From NCBI GenBank assembly GCA_037974665.1, contig CM075766.1, forward strand, positions 49,185,069-49,249,068: 64,000 bases of DNA, given 5' to 3'. The position numbers were made by a program, and so were the translations under genes. Each line of letters starts with the position of its first letter. Positions within the stretch are counted from its first letter, which is position 1. This document shows, one piece after another, positions 23,828 through 34,940 of the stretch. The notes under the pieces were generated by a model. The model saw only the letters and a list, made by a program, of their open reading frames with translations. It searched no databases and was not told where the DNA came from. The stretch is from Ehretia macrophylla (Eukaryota > Streptophyta > Magnoliopsida > Boraginales > Ehretiaceae).

Positions 23828-24344
23828 CATCATCAACCTCCCGCTGAAGTTGAAGGATAAAGACAAGCGGGTTTCGATGCAAGCTAAATTCATTGTGATG
23901 GATTGCAACTCCACTTACAATGAGATCTTAGTTCGGGTGGGACTCAACTATTTCAAGGCCATCCCTTCAACTTACCACCAGGCCCTGAAATTTCCGACCC
24001 CGGCCGGCATGGCCACCATTCGCGAAGCCCAGCTCTCAGCTTGGGAATGTTATGAAAACTCCCTCCGACCCAAATATCAGGTTGGCTGGGGACCAGATCT
24101 GCCCGATGAGAAGAGGGATGCCAAGATAGGGAGCCCGGCTGAAGACCTTCAAGAGGTGGAGCTTTCCGACGAGACAAAGAGAGCAAAAATCGGGAGTGAA
24201 CTCACTGCCAACCTCAAGAAAGTTATAAGCCAATTTCTCCTTAAAAATGAACACATATTTGCATGGTCTGCCTCTGACATGACATGTATTGACCTGGGAG
24301 TGATTGAGCATCACTTGAATGCCACCCAAGTCACTATCCGGTAA
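23828..24344 (+). pseudogene. Tat-type protease C-terminal part and linker
   Basis: The outer element resumes here. The frame reads LPLKLKDKDKRVSMQAKFI, then DCNSTYNEILVRVGLNYFKA (the ...YNAILGRP...L... end of Tat-type protease) and YHQALKFPTPAGMATI. The catalytic DTG that should precede this is missing. The linker leads toward reverse transcriptase but a frameshift at about 24340 separates them. Confidence 0.75.
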
Positions 24345-25345
24345 AGCAGAAGTGCAGGCACTTCCATTATGATAAGCAACAAATCATAGTAGAAGAGGTG
24401 GACAAATTGGTAGACGCTGGCCACATAAAGGAAATCCAGTACCCAACCTGGTTATCCAACGTGGTGCTGGTGATCAAGTCTTCAGGTGGATGGAGATTGT
24501 GTATTGATTTTACCGACCTCAATAAAGCCTACCCTAAGGACTACTTTCCCCTACCTCGGATTGATCAGATGATGGATGCCACCTACGGGTTCGAGCTACT
24601 CTATTTCATGGATGCCTTCAAAGGCTATAACCAGATTAAGATGGCTCCCGGAGACAAAGAGAATACTACCTTCACCGCCGATAAAGGTCTCTACTAGTAT
24701 GAGGTCATGCCTTTTGGCCTCAAGAATGCTGGAGCTACCTACACTCAGATGGCGAACAAGGCTTTCAAAAATCAGATTGGCCGAAATATGGAGATCGATA
24801 TAGATGACATGTTGGTTAAGAGAAGAAGGGCAGAAGACCATGAAGCTGACCTGGCTGAAGCCTTCGCCGTAATGGAGCACTTTAGGATAAAACTGAACCC
24901 GAAAAAGTGTGCATTCAGCGTCAAGGCAGGAAAGTTTATGGGCTTCATGGTCACAGCCCGTGTAATAGAAGCCAACCCAGAGAAGGTTCAAGCGATACTT
25001 GACCTGGCGCCACCGACCTACGTGAAGGACGTCCAGGTGCTCGCGGGCAAGGTCGCGACGCTAAGTAGATTCATGTCCAGGTCGGCCGACAAGTGTGCTC
25101 CTCTGTTCAAAATATTGAGGAATCCTAAGAATTTCAAATGGACTACAGAATGCCAGGATGCCTTCCAGGAGCTGAAAAGGTATCTAGCTTCGCCACCCCT
25201 GCTATCCCGACTTGAGGTGGGGGAGGAGCTGGTACTACACTTGGCATGTTCAGGGACAGCAATGGCGGCAGCACTACTCCGTGAAGAAGGAAGGAGTAGA
25301 AGTCGGTCTATTATGTCAGCAAAACCTTGCAAGGGGCTGAGATGA
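24345..25345 (+). pseudogene. Reverse transcriptase (Tat-type)
   Basis: The motifs run in order: VDKLVDAGHIKEIQYPTWL, GGWRLCIDFTDLNKAYPKD, YFMDAFKGYNQIKMAPGD, then an amber at 24695-24697 where relatives have Cys or Trp. They continue with YEVMPFGLKNAGATY, IDIDDMLVKRRRAEDH (catalytic Asp pair present), LNPKKCAFSVKAGKFMGF and VATLSRFMSRSADKC. The last part joins the first RNase H with a frameshift near 25300. Confidence 0.87.
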
Positions 25346-25560
25346 GGTACTCCTCATTGGAAAAACTCACCCTCGCGCTCATTACGGCAGTGAGAAAGCT
25401 GAAGCCATACTTTGATGCTCATCCAATTAAGGTCATGACAGATGCCCCACTCAAGTCCATCATGCACAAGCCGGAGGCGTCGGGCAGGCTGCTGAAATGG
25501 GCAGTTTAGTTAAGTCAATTTGACATCACCTACCAGCCCAGAATAGCCATCAAAGCCCGA
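25327..25560 (+). pseudogene. First RNase H remnant (Tat-type)
   Basis: Recognisable by MRYSSLEKLTLALITAVRKL followed by YFDAHPIKVMTDAPLKSIM and SGRLLKWAV, then a TAG at 25507-25509 and the continuation LSQFDITYQPR. These match the C-terminal half of the Ty3 RNase H linked to reverse transcriptase. The N-terminal half lies in the preceding frame. Confidence 0.75.
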
Positions 25561-26030
25561 GTCATCGCGAACTTTGTGGTGGAATGCATTGGCCGAGCCG
25601 AGCATGACCCGGAGGATATGTGGAAGGTCCACGTGGATGGGGCCTCAGGGAAGTCTGGAAGCGGAGCTGGGGTGGTCATCCTCGACCCAACCCGGCATGA
25701 GCACCAATACTCCCTCAAGGTCACCTTTCCAGCGTCCAACAATGAAATTGAGTATGAAGCGGTGATTGCGGGGCTGAAAATTGCAGCTCAGCTCGGGGCA
25801 CAGACAGTCGACCTGAGCACCGACTCTCAATTGGTTTCTAGTCAGATATCATGAGAGTTTGAAGCCAAGGACAATATTTTGCTGGCCTACCTCAACAGAG
25901 TCAAGGATTTGACCTCAAGGATCAAAAGGTTCACGATATAGCAAATTCTAAGGGAGGAGAATATGAAGGCAGACGCCCTATCCAGGTTGGCCTTGGGCGA
26001 GAGCCGACCTGCCCTGGTCCATGTGTGAGA
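25561..26030 (+). pseudogene. Second, archaeal-type RNase H (Tat-lineage hallmark)
   Basis: The frame shows WKVHVDGASGKSGSGAGVV, then FPASNNEIEYEAVIAGLKIA and VDLSTDSQLVSSQI, the Asp-Glu-Asp pattern of the RNase H family that plants and archaea share. A TGA near 25852 and a TAG near 25939 break it. It continues to ENMKADALSRLALGE. Tat elements carry this extra domain between the first RNase H and integrase, and it supports the lineage call. Confidence 0.83.
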
Positions 26031-26164
26031 AGTATCTGAACCAAGTATCCAGTCGGGGTTGCAAGCCGTAGCCGAGCTCAATTTAAGCCCATATTGGACC
26101 AAATCAATCGTGGACTATTTGGAGGGGGTATGACCCCGGAGGATGAAAAGCAACTCAGAGACTC

Positions 26165-27060
26165 ATGAAACAGGCCTCAAGGTTTGTCATAATTGCCGGG
26201 AAACTCTATAAGAGAGCCTACACTTGGCCTCTCTTAAAGTGTGTTGGACTCGAGGAGGGAAACTATGTACTCCGGGAGATCTATGACGGAGTATGTGGAA
26301 ACCACTTGGGTGGTAAGGCTCTGGCTCGGAAGGCATTGAGGCAAGGCTATTTTTGGCCAAACTTAGAACAAGATGTCAAAGAGTATGTAAAAAAGTGTGA
26401 CACCTGCCAAAGGTTCACCAACATACAGAGAAAGCCAGCGGTAGACCTCACGGTGATGATAAGCCCGTGGCCATTCTATTAGTGGGGTCTAGATATCATC
26501 GGCCCATTGCCAACCGGTGTTGGCCAAAAGAAGCACGCCTTCGTAGCAGTAAACTACTTTACCAAATGGCTTGAGGCTGAAGGTGTTGCTAGAATAACAG
26601 AAAAGGCAGCTTGGGATTTTATGTGGAAAAACATCATTTGCTGATTTAGGGTGCCAAAAGTCATCGTTACTGACCACGGCAAGCAATTCGAAAGTGCATA
26701 CTTTTGAGGAAATTGTGCTGAGATTGGGATCGACCTCAGATTCTCATCTATTGCTCACCCTCAAAGTAATGGCCAAGTTGAAAGGACTAACAAATCATTT
26801 TGTAGGGCCTGAAAACCAAGCTGGAGGAAGCAGAGGGCTAGTGGGCATCAATTCTTCCCGAGGTGCTGTGGGCTCAGCGGACCACCACCAGCTCGGCAAC
26901 GGGAGAATAACCCTTCGAACTGACCTTCGGTACTTAAGCGGTGCTACCAGTAGAGATCGGGTCTCCGACCAGTAGAACCCTTCACCATGATCCAGAAATA
27001 AACGGAGCACTGATCTGTGAAGAGCTCGACATCCCTGAAGAGCTCCGAGCTAAAGCTTAA
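26165..27060 (+). pseudogene. Integrase (Tat-type), broken
   Basis: Zinc-binding region: REIYDGVCGNHLGGKALARK and VKKCDTCQRFTNIQRKP. The core starts after an amber at 26480-26482 with WGLDIIGPLPTGVGQKKHAF (first Asp) and FTKWLEAEGVARIT, and shows a damaged second-Asp region in RVPKVIVTDHGKQFES after another stop. The rest is frameshifted near 26700 and poorly readable. Confidence 0.78.
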
Positions 27061-27066
27061 ATCAGG

Positions 27067-27321
27067 ATGCTAGCCAGCAAAGCTGCCATGCAAAGAGCCT
27101 TCGCCAAACAGGTCAAGCCTAAGCCTATTAAGGTTGGCGACCTTGTCCTCAGAAAGGCTATCTTTTTGTCGCGCTCGAGCAACAAGTTCTCCCTGACCTG
27201 GGAGGGGCCGTACGAAGTCGTAAAAGAAATCCGACCTGGGACCTTCTACCTCCGCGACAAATATGGGAAGCAATTGAAAAATACATGGCACGCAGAGCAC
27301 CTGAAGATATATTTTGTGTAA
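27067..27321 (+). pseudogene. Integrase C-terminal (GPY/F-like) end of pol, Tat-type
   Basis: 84 residues, clean to a TAA. AFAKQVKPKPIKVGDLVLRK then SLTWEGPYEVVKEIRPGTFY and NTWHAEHLKIYFV form the usual last domain of Ty3 pol. This is the natural end of the polyprotein, and the antisense ORF region begins about 750 bp downstream. Confidence 0.8.
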
Positions 27322-28063
27322 CGGCCCCCGAGCCGGAATCTCTTGTAACGGCCCCCGAGCTGGAAACTTTTGTATAGGCCCCGAGTTGAAATCTTTACTA
27401 AGTCCCCGAGTCAAAGCATTGTCTGTAATCGGCTCCCAAGCCCAACTACTTCATGTACAATTTCAATACAAACATATTTTATAAATCAGTGCAATGTCCG
27501 ACCCGGGCCTAAGCGCCTCAACTACTGAGCTACTCCCGACTCGGATTAACGTGGTGGCCACACTTAATTAGGAGCTAATGATCCAAGTAAACCAGCTCGG
27601 ACAAGGTTCCAGCTCGGGTATAATCAATATTTATTTGATTAGCTTTACCAGTTCGGATCAAGGTCCAACTCGGTGTAATCCGACTTCAGGTCGGAATGTT
27701 AGTTTGGGTCCAAACTCGAACTTAACATTTGTCAACGTTAGTTTGACCAATTTTAAATTGGACTAACGAGTCCAGGTTGGCAACAATTATCTAGTTGCCT
27801 AATTAACCAGCTCGGATTAAGATGATAATTCATTAATCACGTCCAGTTCAGTTCTTTATATTTAAATTAAGTTTGAAAGGTCCATTATACTAGTACGACC
27901 CCACTTACTTAAGAAATTTGTGAAGAGAAAGGTATACATGTATGAACTCGAATGAAACGCAAATAAAATAGAAACATCCACTTCATTAAAAGTGAAAAAA
28001 TACAATTACAAAGAGCCCGACCTTGGCGAATCTATTAAAGCTCGACTCGAGCGAGTACAAAAT
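27322..28063 (+). other. Spacer between pol and the antisense ORF
   Basis: Begins with three or four degenerate copies of a phrase like GGCCCCCGAGCCGGAA (27325-27420). The rest is rich in CTCGG and GACC words like the LTR. No ORF with family resemblance. Confidence 0.5.
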
Positions 28064-30359
28064 TTACTTAGGAGCGGCGGAGGTAGTAGCATCGGCTTCA
28101 TCCCCGACCTAATCCATGCCCTTCTGGACAAATTCAATCACCTCCTTAGCTTGGGACGTCAGGTCAGCCGGAAGCTTCGGAATTTCCCAGAACTCCTGTG
28201 GCAGAGCCTCCAAGATTTCGATGTAATCATTCTTGGTGGCAGGGAGGAAAGTCTTCGCTCTCTCCCGAGCTGCGACTTGGCCCCGGAAGTAGTACTCCAA
28301 CTCGACATACTTGGCCATCGCCCCACCTTTCGTGGCCAACCAGTCAACGGCCTTTTGGCTGGACTTAAAGGCTTCCATCGCATTTTTCCCCTAGGGGCCG
28401 ACCCAATCTACCAGATCCTTAAGCTTCGCCTCGGCCTTACGCTTATCCTTCTTGAAGCGCTCGACATCCTTGGCCGCGGCCTCGAGCTCCTTATTCAGTC
28501 GGTCGATCTCCGTCGCGTCCGCTTTGTACCTTTGGGCTGCAGCCTCTCTCAGGGCCTCAAGCTCGGCTCGAGAGTTGGTGTATCACTGCTCGAGCTCGAC
28601 GCAGTGAGCCTGGGCCTAAGCGAGTAAATCGGGTGCCGAAAGGATATGGGACTCAGCCTGCACAAAAGACGACAAAACAATCAACCAAGCCAAAAAACTT
28701 AACCATATCAACACAGTCAAATATGACTTACCGTGACTATGGTCGTCCTCAGGTCAAGCGAAAGCTGCTCCGCTGGGACCGTTGCCAGCTTGGGGTCGCA
28801 GGCAACCTTAGCTGCCTCCACGAAATCCTTGTTGGGATGACTCACCTCCGTGGCCTTGCCTTTCCCAAAATACTCGGCCCGAGGCCGCTTCCTATTGTCA
28901 GGGCGGGATGCTGAGCGTTCAGGGATCCCCACACCCGAGCTCGGTCTTTTGGGCAGGAGAGACGCGGATGTCCCCTTGGAAGAGACCTCGGACCTCTGCC
29001 TCTGCTCTTGAGGGAGGGAGGAGCCCAAGCCAGATCGAGCCAAGACTTCGCCGCTGGCCTCGGTCTTTCTCCTTCTTTGGGCATACGCGAGCTTTACCGT
29101 ATCTGCCATGCCTACAAAAAACAAAAGAAAGAGAGGTGAAGAATGACCAAATGCAAACTAAAAAGAATGATGACAGACAAGGAGACGGGGAGGTCGGGCA
29201 TTGATCCTGCGAACTGACCCTCTTCTGAGCCGGACTCCGTATTCTCCTCGAGATCGAAAAACAGAAGAGGGTGTTCCCACCTCGGGTCGGGTTCTTTACC
29301 AAATAACTTTGATTTCTAGATTCTGTCCCACCTGAGGACACTGTCAATATTAATCAGCATACCCGACTCGGGTTTTAGCACCCTGACCTCGGCGAGTTCC
29401 TCATCTGAGAGCTTTGGGTCGTCGTTCACATTCTTCTTCAAGGATGAGTTCCAATCCGCTCTGCACCCTAGGTTCACAGCCGGCTCGACCCAATAGTAGT
29501 CGTGGTACCAGCCCTTGTTGTAAGAGTGTCACTTGGTGAATATGGTATTGCTGGCCTGAGCTGCGAATTGGAACCACCCTGGCTGCTTCGGGTTGGGCTT
29601 ACACACAAAGAACTGCCTGAACCGACGCAGGGTCGGCTCTATCTTCCTTTCAAGGCAAAATACATAAAACGCTATCATTACGGCCCAACCATTTGGTGAC
29701 ATCTGACCCAGGCTAAGCTCAAAGTAATTCAAAATGCCGGTGATGAAGACGAAAAGTGGAAGCCGGATGACATCGAAGGCGAGGTCGTAGATAGTGAAGT
29801 GATCAGGTGGAGGATAGTAGGCGGACTTGTTCCAACCTGGAACCTTCAACTTGTGATGTTGGTCCACTAACCAGTCTCTTAGCCGGGCGTTAGCCATCTC
29901 GATGGTAGAATGGCACTCGCGTTTACAACAGGCGAACAGCTGCTCTATCATCTTCCCCCGAGCCGACGAACCACTGGCTGTAGCTGAGCTCCGAGGTCGG
30001 ACCGCCCTAACTGGGATTGCTTCAATCGGTTCTGACGTGGAGGCTCCAGCTAAGTACTCCTGAGGTATCTCAACTCTTTCCAGCTAGTTCAATGGCTCCT
30101 CATCTTCCCTATCACCCAAGTCTCCCAAGTCGGCCAAAGGATCCACATCGGCCTCTTCTTGCACCTGCTTGACCCCGATCACTTGGCAATCATCGTCACT
30201 CTCCCTGGGCCCAGATGTCCGAGCTGGCCCTTGAGATGCACCGGCACTGTCATCACCGTGGCCTCCATCTGAGGTAGACTTCGAGCTTGACGGATTCTCA
30301 TCCCCTCCATAGGTCCTCACTTCCATCACTTGGGAATCTTCCGACTCCGACCTCCCCAT
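28064..30359 (-). pseudogene. Antisense extra ORF of the Tat-type element, two introns, 704 codons with nonsense codons
   Basis: On the minus strand a frame starts at ATG 30359 (MGRSESEDSQVMEV). With introns at 29112-29218 and 28658-28731 (both GT-AG) it stays in one frame to a TAA at 28064-28066. The exon lengths of 1141, 380 and 594 sum to 705 codons. About seven nonsense codons interrupt it, mostly TAG, and I saw no frameshift. The protein would have an acidic Ser/Asp-rich N terminus, a central region with LPLFVFITGILNYFELSLGQ and GWAVMIAFYVFCLERK, a basic Arg-rich stretch, and a coiled-coil-like C-terminal third (EALREAAAQRYKADATEIDR). Antisense extra ORFs between integrase and the 3' LTR are known in Tat-lineage elements and resemble gag/transposase-like plant proteins. 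Their function is unknown. Confidence 0.75.
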
Positions 30360-30836
30360 CCTGTTTGCAAATAAAAATATATGTACAGGAATATCTAAAG
30401 GGAGTCGGGACGTACCTACCGCTCTAGTCGTCGAAGATGACCCGATCTAATTGCCTCCGACCTAATTGACTCCGCGCTAGTGGATTCCGAGCTGAATACC
30501 CCGAGAAGATATTTGCCGAGCTAAAAGTGTCAGACCACTCTTATTGCCGACCTGAAAGCTCCAAACTTCGTAAGCAAAGTGTGAAATGAATCTCGGATGT
30601 CAAGGCCCTATTTATAGGCACCTCTTGTAACCGCCTCGGGAATCCCAAACGTCGCATCTTGTCATAACTGCCAGGTGACGTGTCAGCCATCTAAAGGGCA
30701 TGCACCGCTGACGTGGCCATCCCTACTCTGCCGGGGTCGGGCACCTCCAGCTCGGGAACAACTCCCAAATCTAGATCTCACCCTCTCGATCTCGACTTGG
30801 GAGGGAGGGGGGAGGGGGAGGGGGAGGGGGAAGGAT
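30360..30836 (+). other. Region upstream of the antisense ORF, with polypurine tract
   Basis: Non-coding. On the minus strand it would be the promoter/leader of the antisense ORF: a TATA-like TATAAATAGGG (reverse complement of CCCTATTTATA, about 30607) lies about 250 bp upstream of its ATG. The stretch 30799-30835 is an unbroken purine run (G-rich), the plus-strand primer for reverse transcription, directly before the 3' LTR. Confidence 0.65.
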
Positions 30837-31336
30837 TGATGAAGGGGATCCCGAGCTGAGGTAGGAGACCCATACCGAGCTGAGATAAGAGACCCACACC
30901 GAGCTAAGGCGGGCTAATCAGAGCCAAGCCTAGCATATGCAGCTAATGCCCAACCTGGATGCTGATCCGACCTCACCCCGACCCAGAAAAATCCCAACCT
31001 CAGTGCCAGCTGCCCTGATAGGACATAAAGTCTTGATGGAACATAAAGCTACACCGCATTAAATGCTGTCAGGTCTGGATTTAGTATAAATAGAACTTCA
31101 CCCCTTCATTTCAAAGGTAACTGTTCATTAAATGCTCTCAGCTACTTCGCCAGTTGGGACATACTAATCATTCGCACTCCTGAGGGAAAAATCTGGGCCG
31201 TCACCCTGTCTTTTCCTTCCTTTTCCTTGTACAGGTCAGGTAGCCGACCTGAAAATTTAGGTTGAGGAGCCGACCCAGAAATCCAGCTCGACAGTAGTAG
31301 CTTTCCAACCTCAACGTCGAGGTTCCGACCTCGACA
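30837..31336 (+). repeat. 3' LTR of the Tat-type element
   Basis: 500 bp, starting TGATGAAGGGG and ending CCTCGACA. It aligns with 2702-3177, with scattered base changes and one extra copy of a 24-base phrase near its start. Confidence 0.88.
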
Positions 31337-32964
31337 AAAATGATTGTCATTGCTGCCACTACTGTTACTTATAAATATTATTGTTTTATGCGTTATTATT
31401 ATTGCGTGTAAATACTATTATCGTCATCACAATTTTTAAAACTTACCCATTCAAACTTATTTGGTGGGGGTTAAAATATGTTATCATAAGCTAGAGTCTA
31501 AACACCCATAATTTTCTATCAATGCAGCACTAAACCACGAGATAAAGTTAACTAAATACGTGGGAAACCGTGCCATTTGACAGAGTATGTGAAGTAGACG
31601 TCAGAAATTAGATCAAACACTTCCGTGAGACGCATTAAAATATTTACTAGGTTCATGTGTTATTTGCATAAGCACCGAGGTAATCTCGTGACTAAATTTA
31701 TACTGTTGGGTGCATTTGTCGGTCACTGAAATTCAAATGCTTTATTGGTCTTGACTACACTTCTTTGCTGTTGGTGTGTTATGTGACTTCTCTAATCCCC
31801 ATTTCTTGAGACTCATGCCTAACACACTATGACATTTGTCAATTAATCTTTGTATTGGATTCCTCATAAAATATTTCTTGTTAATAATATTCGTTTGAAA
31901 TAGTGTATACAATAATATAACTTGATGCCATTTTGCTTTCTAAATGTCAATGATTCTCTCTAAAAGTTTCTTGAACTCGTATATTAAATTTTAAGATGTA
32001 TGATCTTATTCAGATGAGGTAATATTAAAATTAAACAAACACAAGATTTATTATATTTTAAAGAATAAATAAAATTGACTAGTTCAAATTAAAGATAGAA
32101 CAAATCTTTCACTTATGTCTCATACTTTTTACTCTAAAGGGTTAATCTAGTGGGGGAAAGTATGAGACATAAATAAAAGACTTGCTCTGATCTTTGATTT
32201 GAATTATTGATATAAATATAAAAAAATAATATAAATAATTTAAAATCATTAAATATATATTAATTATAACATTTTGATGTTACGATACATCTCACTCGTA
32301 GGCTTGATGTTCTTCGTTAGTTTCTTTTAGGAGTAGTTTGAGTAGGAGGAGCACACCGGAACCACAAGATTACAGAGCCCTAGATAAGAGTCGGAAAGGT
32401 CACTATTAGAAAAATGATGATTAGCTTTTTGCTCGGCTGATTGACATAGTTCTTTTTGCTCGTCTGATTGACATAGTTCTTGTCAAAAGTAAAGTGTGGC
32501 ACTATCTGTTGTTTGCTCTTTTTGGCACATATGGACTCCGGAGAATTCTCAAGTCTTTTCACTTCTCTCGCATTTATTTGAAGTGAGACACGAAGAAAGA
32601 AAAGAATGTAAAATGATATCACTACACATTTGATTTGTGATATGATTCTTGCTTTATATATAAGAAATTTTGAAATTTATTTTATATATAAACATTTAAA
32701 TAATGTATAATAATTTAAACCCCTTAAACCAAAAAATAAATAATATAAAAGATTGTAGTTTGTTGAATTTGCTAAAGTGATCCTGTATTTCTAAAAATTA
32801 ACAAATTATTAATTTTTATTTTTTAAAATATTGCAGGCGAATCAAGTTTTTGTTTATCAGAGAAGATTACGAGTTGACATGAAATAGTAAAATTTATCAT
32901 CTAAATATTGTGCGTTTGTTCGTAATAATAGGATGGAAAATAACAATTGCACATTAATTTAAAA
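31337..32964. other. AT-rich intergenic sequence
   Basis: No gene recognised. A short tandem repeat (TTTTTGCTCG.CTGATTGACATAGTTC, two copies) lies at 32429-32480. An imperfect inverted repeat is listed separately at 32082-32206. Confidence 0.5.
32082..32206. repeat. Short foldback element (about 125 bp)
   Basis: The arms 32082-32131 and 32153-32206 are imperfect inverted copies (TTCAAATTAAAGAT...ATGTCTCATAC against GTATGAGACAT...ATCTTTGATTTGAA) around a 21-bp centre. It could fold into a hairpin, like a small MITE. Confidence 0.6.
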
Positions 32965-33441
32965 GAATAATGTTATATATCACTCTTTTATCACCTCCTA
33001 CATGGTATCTTACGTGGCATGCCAACTAATTATTATTTTTATTTGTTTTTTTTCTTTTTATTTTATTTTCTCTCTTTTCATTTTCTTTTTCTCTCTCCTT
33101 CTTTATTAATATTTACTATATCAAACCCTACTACTAAATTCACCATCATTTTTTGACAAAAAAAGAAGAAGAAAGAATTAACATCCGCTTCAAAACGCCT
33201 CTACTGCTTACTTCGCTCATATACTTTTCTAACTCTCCCAAAATCATAAAAAAATCCTAGAGAAAAACAAAGGAATGATAATGTTGTAAAAATCCATTAC
33301 AAAAAATCATACTAGAATTAACAAAGTAAGCATAAAGATTCAAACTTTATTCAAATTAACAAATTTCACACGGTTTCTCAACGATTCTCCAAAAAATTAA
33401 TAAATTTTTTAAGAATTAATGATGTGTTAATATATATTTAC

Positions 33442-33504
<63 letters not shown>

Positions 33505-33857
33505 TATATGATTGTATATAAGTGGTAGAGGAATGAAAAACTTGTGGGTTTTGGATAGAGAAGAAGACGAAGAAGCGTTGATGGAGAAGTGAAGAAATTT
33601 TGGTCTTGGTTGGAGTCTGATATCATGGAAAGAAGGAAAGATTTCTTTGTCTTTTTTTGCTAGGTAAAAGAAGGAAAGATTTAGACAAATATTAATTAAG
33701 GGAGAGAAACAAAAAAATTAAGAAGAGAGAGAAAAAAAAATTAAAAAAAAGAAGAAGAAAGAGAAAAAAAAAATAATAATCTAGTTGGCATGCCACGTAG
33801 GATGCCACTTAGAAGGTGATAAAAATGTGATGGAAAAATGGGTGATATATAGCACTC
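32965..33857. mobile_element. Terminal-inverted-repeat element (about 890 bp), non-coding, Mutator-like MITE candidate
   Basis: The ends are inverted copies: TTATATATCAC...TTACGTGGCATGCCAACTA on the left matches the reverse complement of the right end TAGTTGGCATGCCACGTAG...GTGATATATAGC. The inverted similarity continues into pyrimidine-rich (left) and purine-rich (right) arms, so the repeats exceed 100 bp. The direct repeat ATTTAAAA lies on both sides (32957-32964 and 33858-33865). Long terminal repeats with an 8-9 bp duplication suggest a non-autonomous Mutator-like element. It contains a (TA)n tract and no transposase. Confidence 0.72.
33443..33503. repeat. (TA)n/(CA)n microsatellite
   Basis: About 26 uninterrupted TA units followed by four CA units, inside the inverted-repeat element. 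Likely length-polymorphic. Confidence 0.95.
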
Positions 33858-34940
33858 ATTTAAAAAATGTATACTAGTTTTTTCCCTCATTTATTATAGT
33901 TTTATGCTCTTTGAGGTGAAGGGATGGTTGGAATTTAAAACTACATCTTTTAGATAAAAATATTACTATCTAATTTCTTCATTCTAAGAAAAATAATTGG
34001 ATGCCAGTTTTGCATCTTGAAAAAGCAACAAGATGGAATGTTATTGACTCTTGTTACTCGTTATTTCTTAACCTTCTGTATATAGTAAAATTTTTATTAT
34101 ATATATAAAATTTGACATTGAATATATAAAATATTACTCTTCATATTTCTAGTGATATTCAAATCATATCTCAGTTTGATTTTCATTGGTAGAGCACTTT
34201 CATCTAAAGAAGATATCGAAATCAAATTCGCATGGATACAAGGGCAACATTTAGACAATACTTTAACACTAGATTTTCACCCAAGGTAATTTTGAGTTAA
34301 AGTATCACCCAAGGTAAATCTGAAAGTGAGAATCAAAGTATGTGAACAATTAGAAAAGTCAATAAAAGGTATGTGAACAATTAGAAAAGTCAATAAAAGG
34401 TAGACTTTAGCTGCTTTGCATGTCTGCTTGGGTCCAACTCATACAAGGTGTCCTCTACCGAATACACAAAGATTCTAAACTGCTTTTCTTTTTTTCTTTT
34501 TTTTTTCTTTTTTCTTTTTTTTTTTCTGATTCACAAAGATGCAACAAATTACTATTTCACTATTTGACATGAGTTTCTAAACTGCTTTTCTTCCTAAATT
34601 ATAGTGAGCACTGAGCAGCACTAAGAGTTCACTAAGGTTTAACAGAATACAGACAACCAGAAGTACAAGATTAGCCATTCAGTGGCTTTCCCTATGCTCA
34701 CTAAAGATCATTCACATCATTATATCAAATTCTCATCACAGCAGAGTAAAAACACAACCTTTTCAGCTTCTACTTCACCTGCAACTCTCACCAACTTTGC
34801 TTACAATCTCTTACTGAATCTCTTTATCTTTTTGGTCACCAAAACAACATTTGCATAGTTGGTTACCATCTTTTTCTCTTCCCTTATTGTCTATGAATAT
34901 GAAAGTAGTGCAAGATCGAGGATAGTTCAGCACTTGAGCA
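33858..34940. other. Upstream region of the LRR receptor-like gene
   Basis: Presumed promoter and leader of the kinase gene. It contains a 31-bp tandem duplication (34338-34399, unit starting GTATGTGAACAATTAG), a pyrimidine-rich run at 34484-34526 and candidate leader sequence to the ATG at 34941. I could not fix a TATA box with confidence. Confidence 0.45.

Larger units (their letters stand above)
2702..31336 (+). mobile_element. Ty3-type (Tat lineage) LTR retrotransposon, interrupted by nested elements
   Basis: Two related LTRs (2702-3177 and 30837-31336) bound the element. The left LTR is followed by the plant Ty3 primer-binding phrase TTTGGCGCCGTTTGTGGGA, and the right LTR is preceded by a long polypurine tract. 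Internal remains, in order: gag (3244-4174), end of protease (from 23828), reverse transcriptase, RNase H, a second RNase H, integrase, a C-terminal integrase domain, then a long antisense ORF. The extra archaeal-type RNase H and the antisense ORF point to the Tat group (Ogre/Retand-like). Flanks AAAAC (2697-2701) and AAAAT (31337-31341) are a near-match 5-bp target duplication. About 19.7 kb (4175-23827) is later insertion. The missing gag C terminus and protease active site show that the element also lost sequence at the insertion point. Confidence 0.9.

Noticed and set aside
27992-28627. Plus-strand ORF of 211 codons
   Set aside because: It is the complement of the last exon of the antisense ORF and has no family resemblance. 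The antisense frame with its coiled-coil-like protein and intron borders is the better explanation.
33438-33626. Minus-strand ORF with an Ile-Tyr repeat
   Set aside because: Translation of the (TA)n microsatellite.
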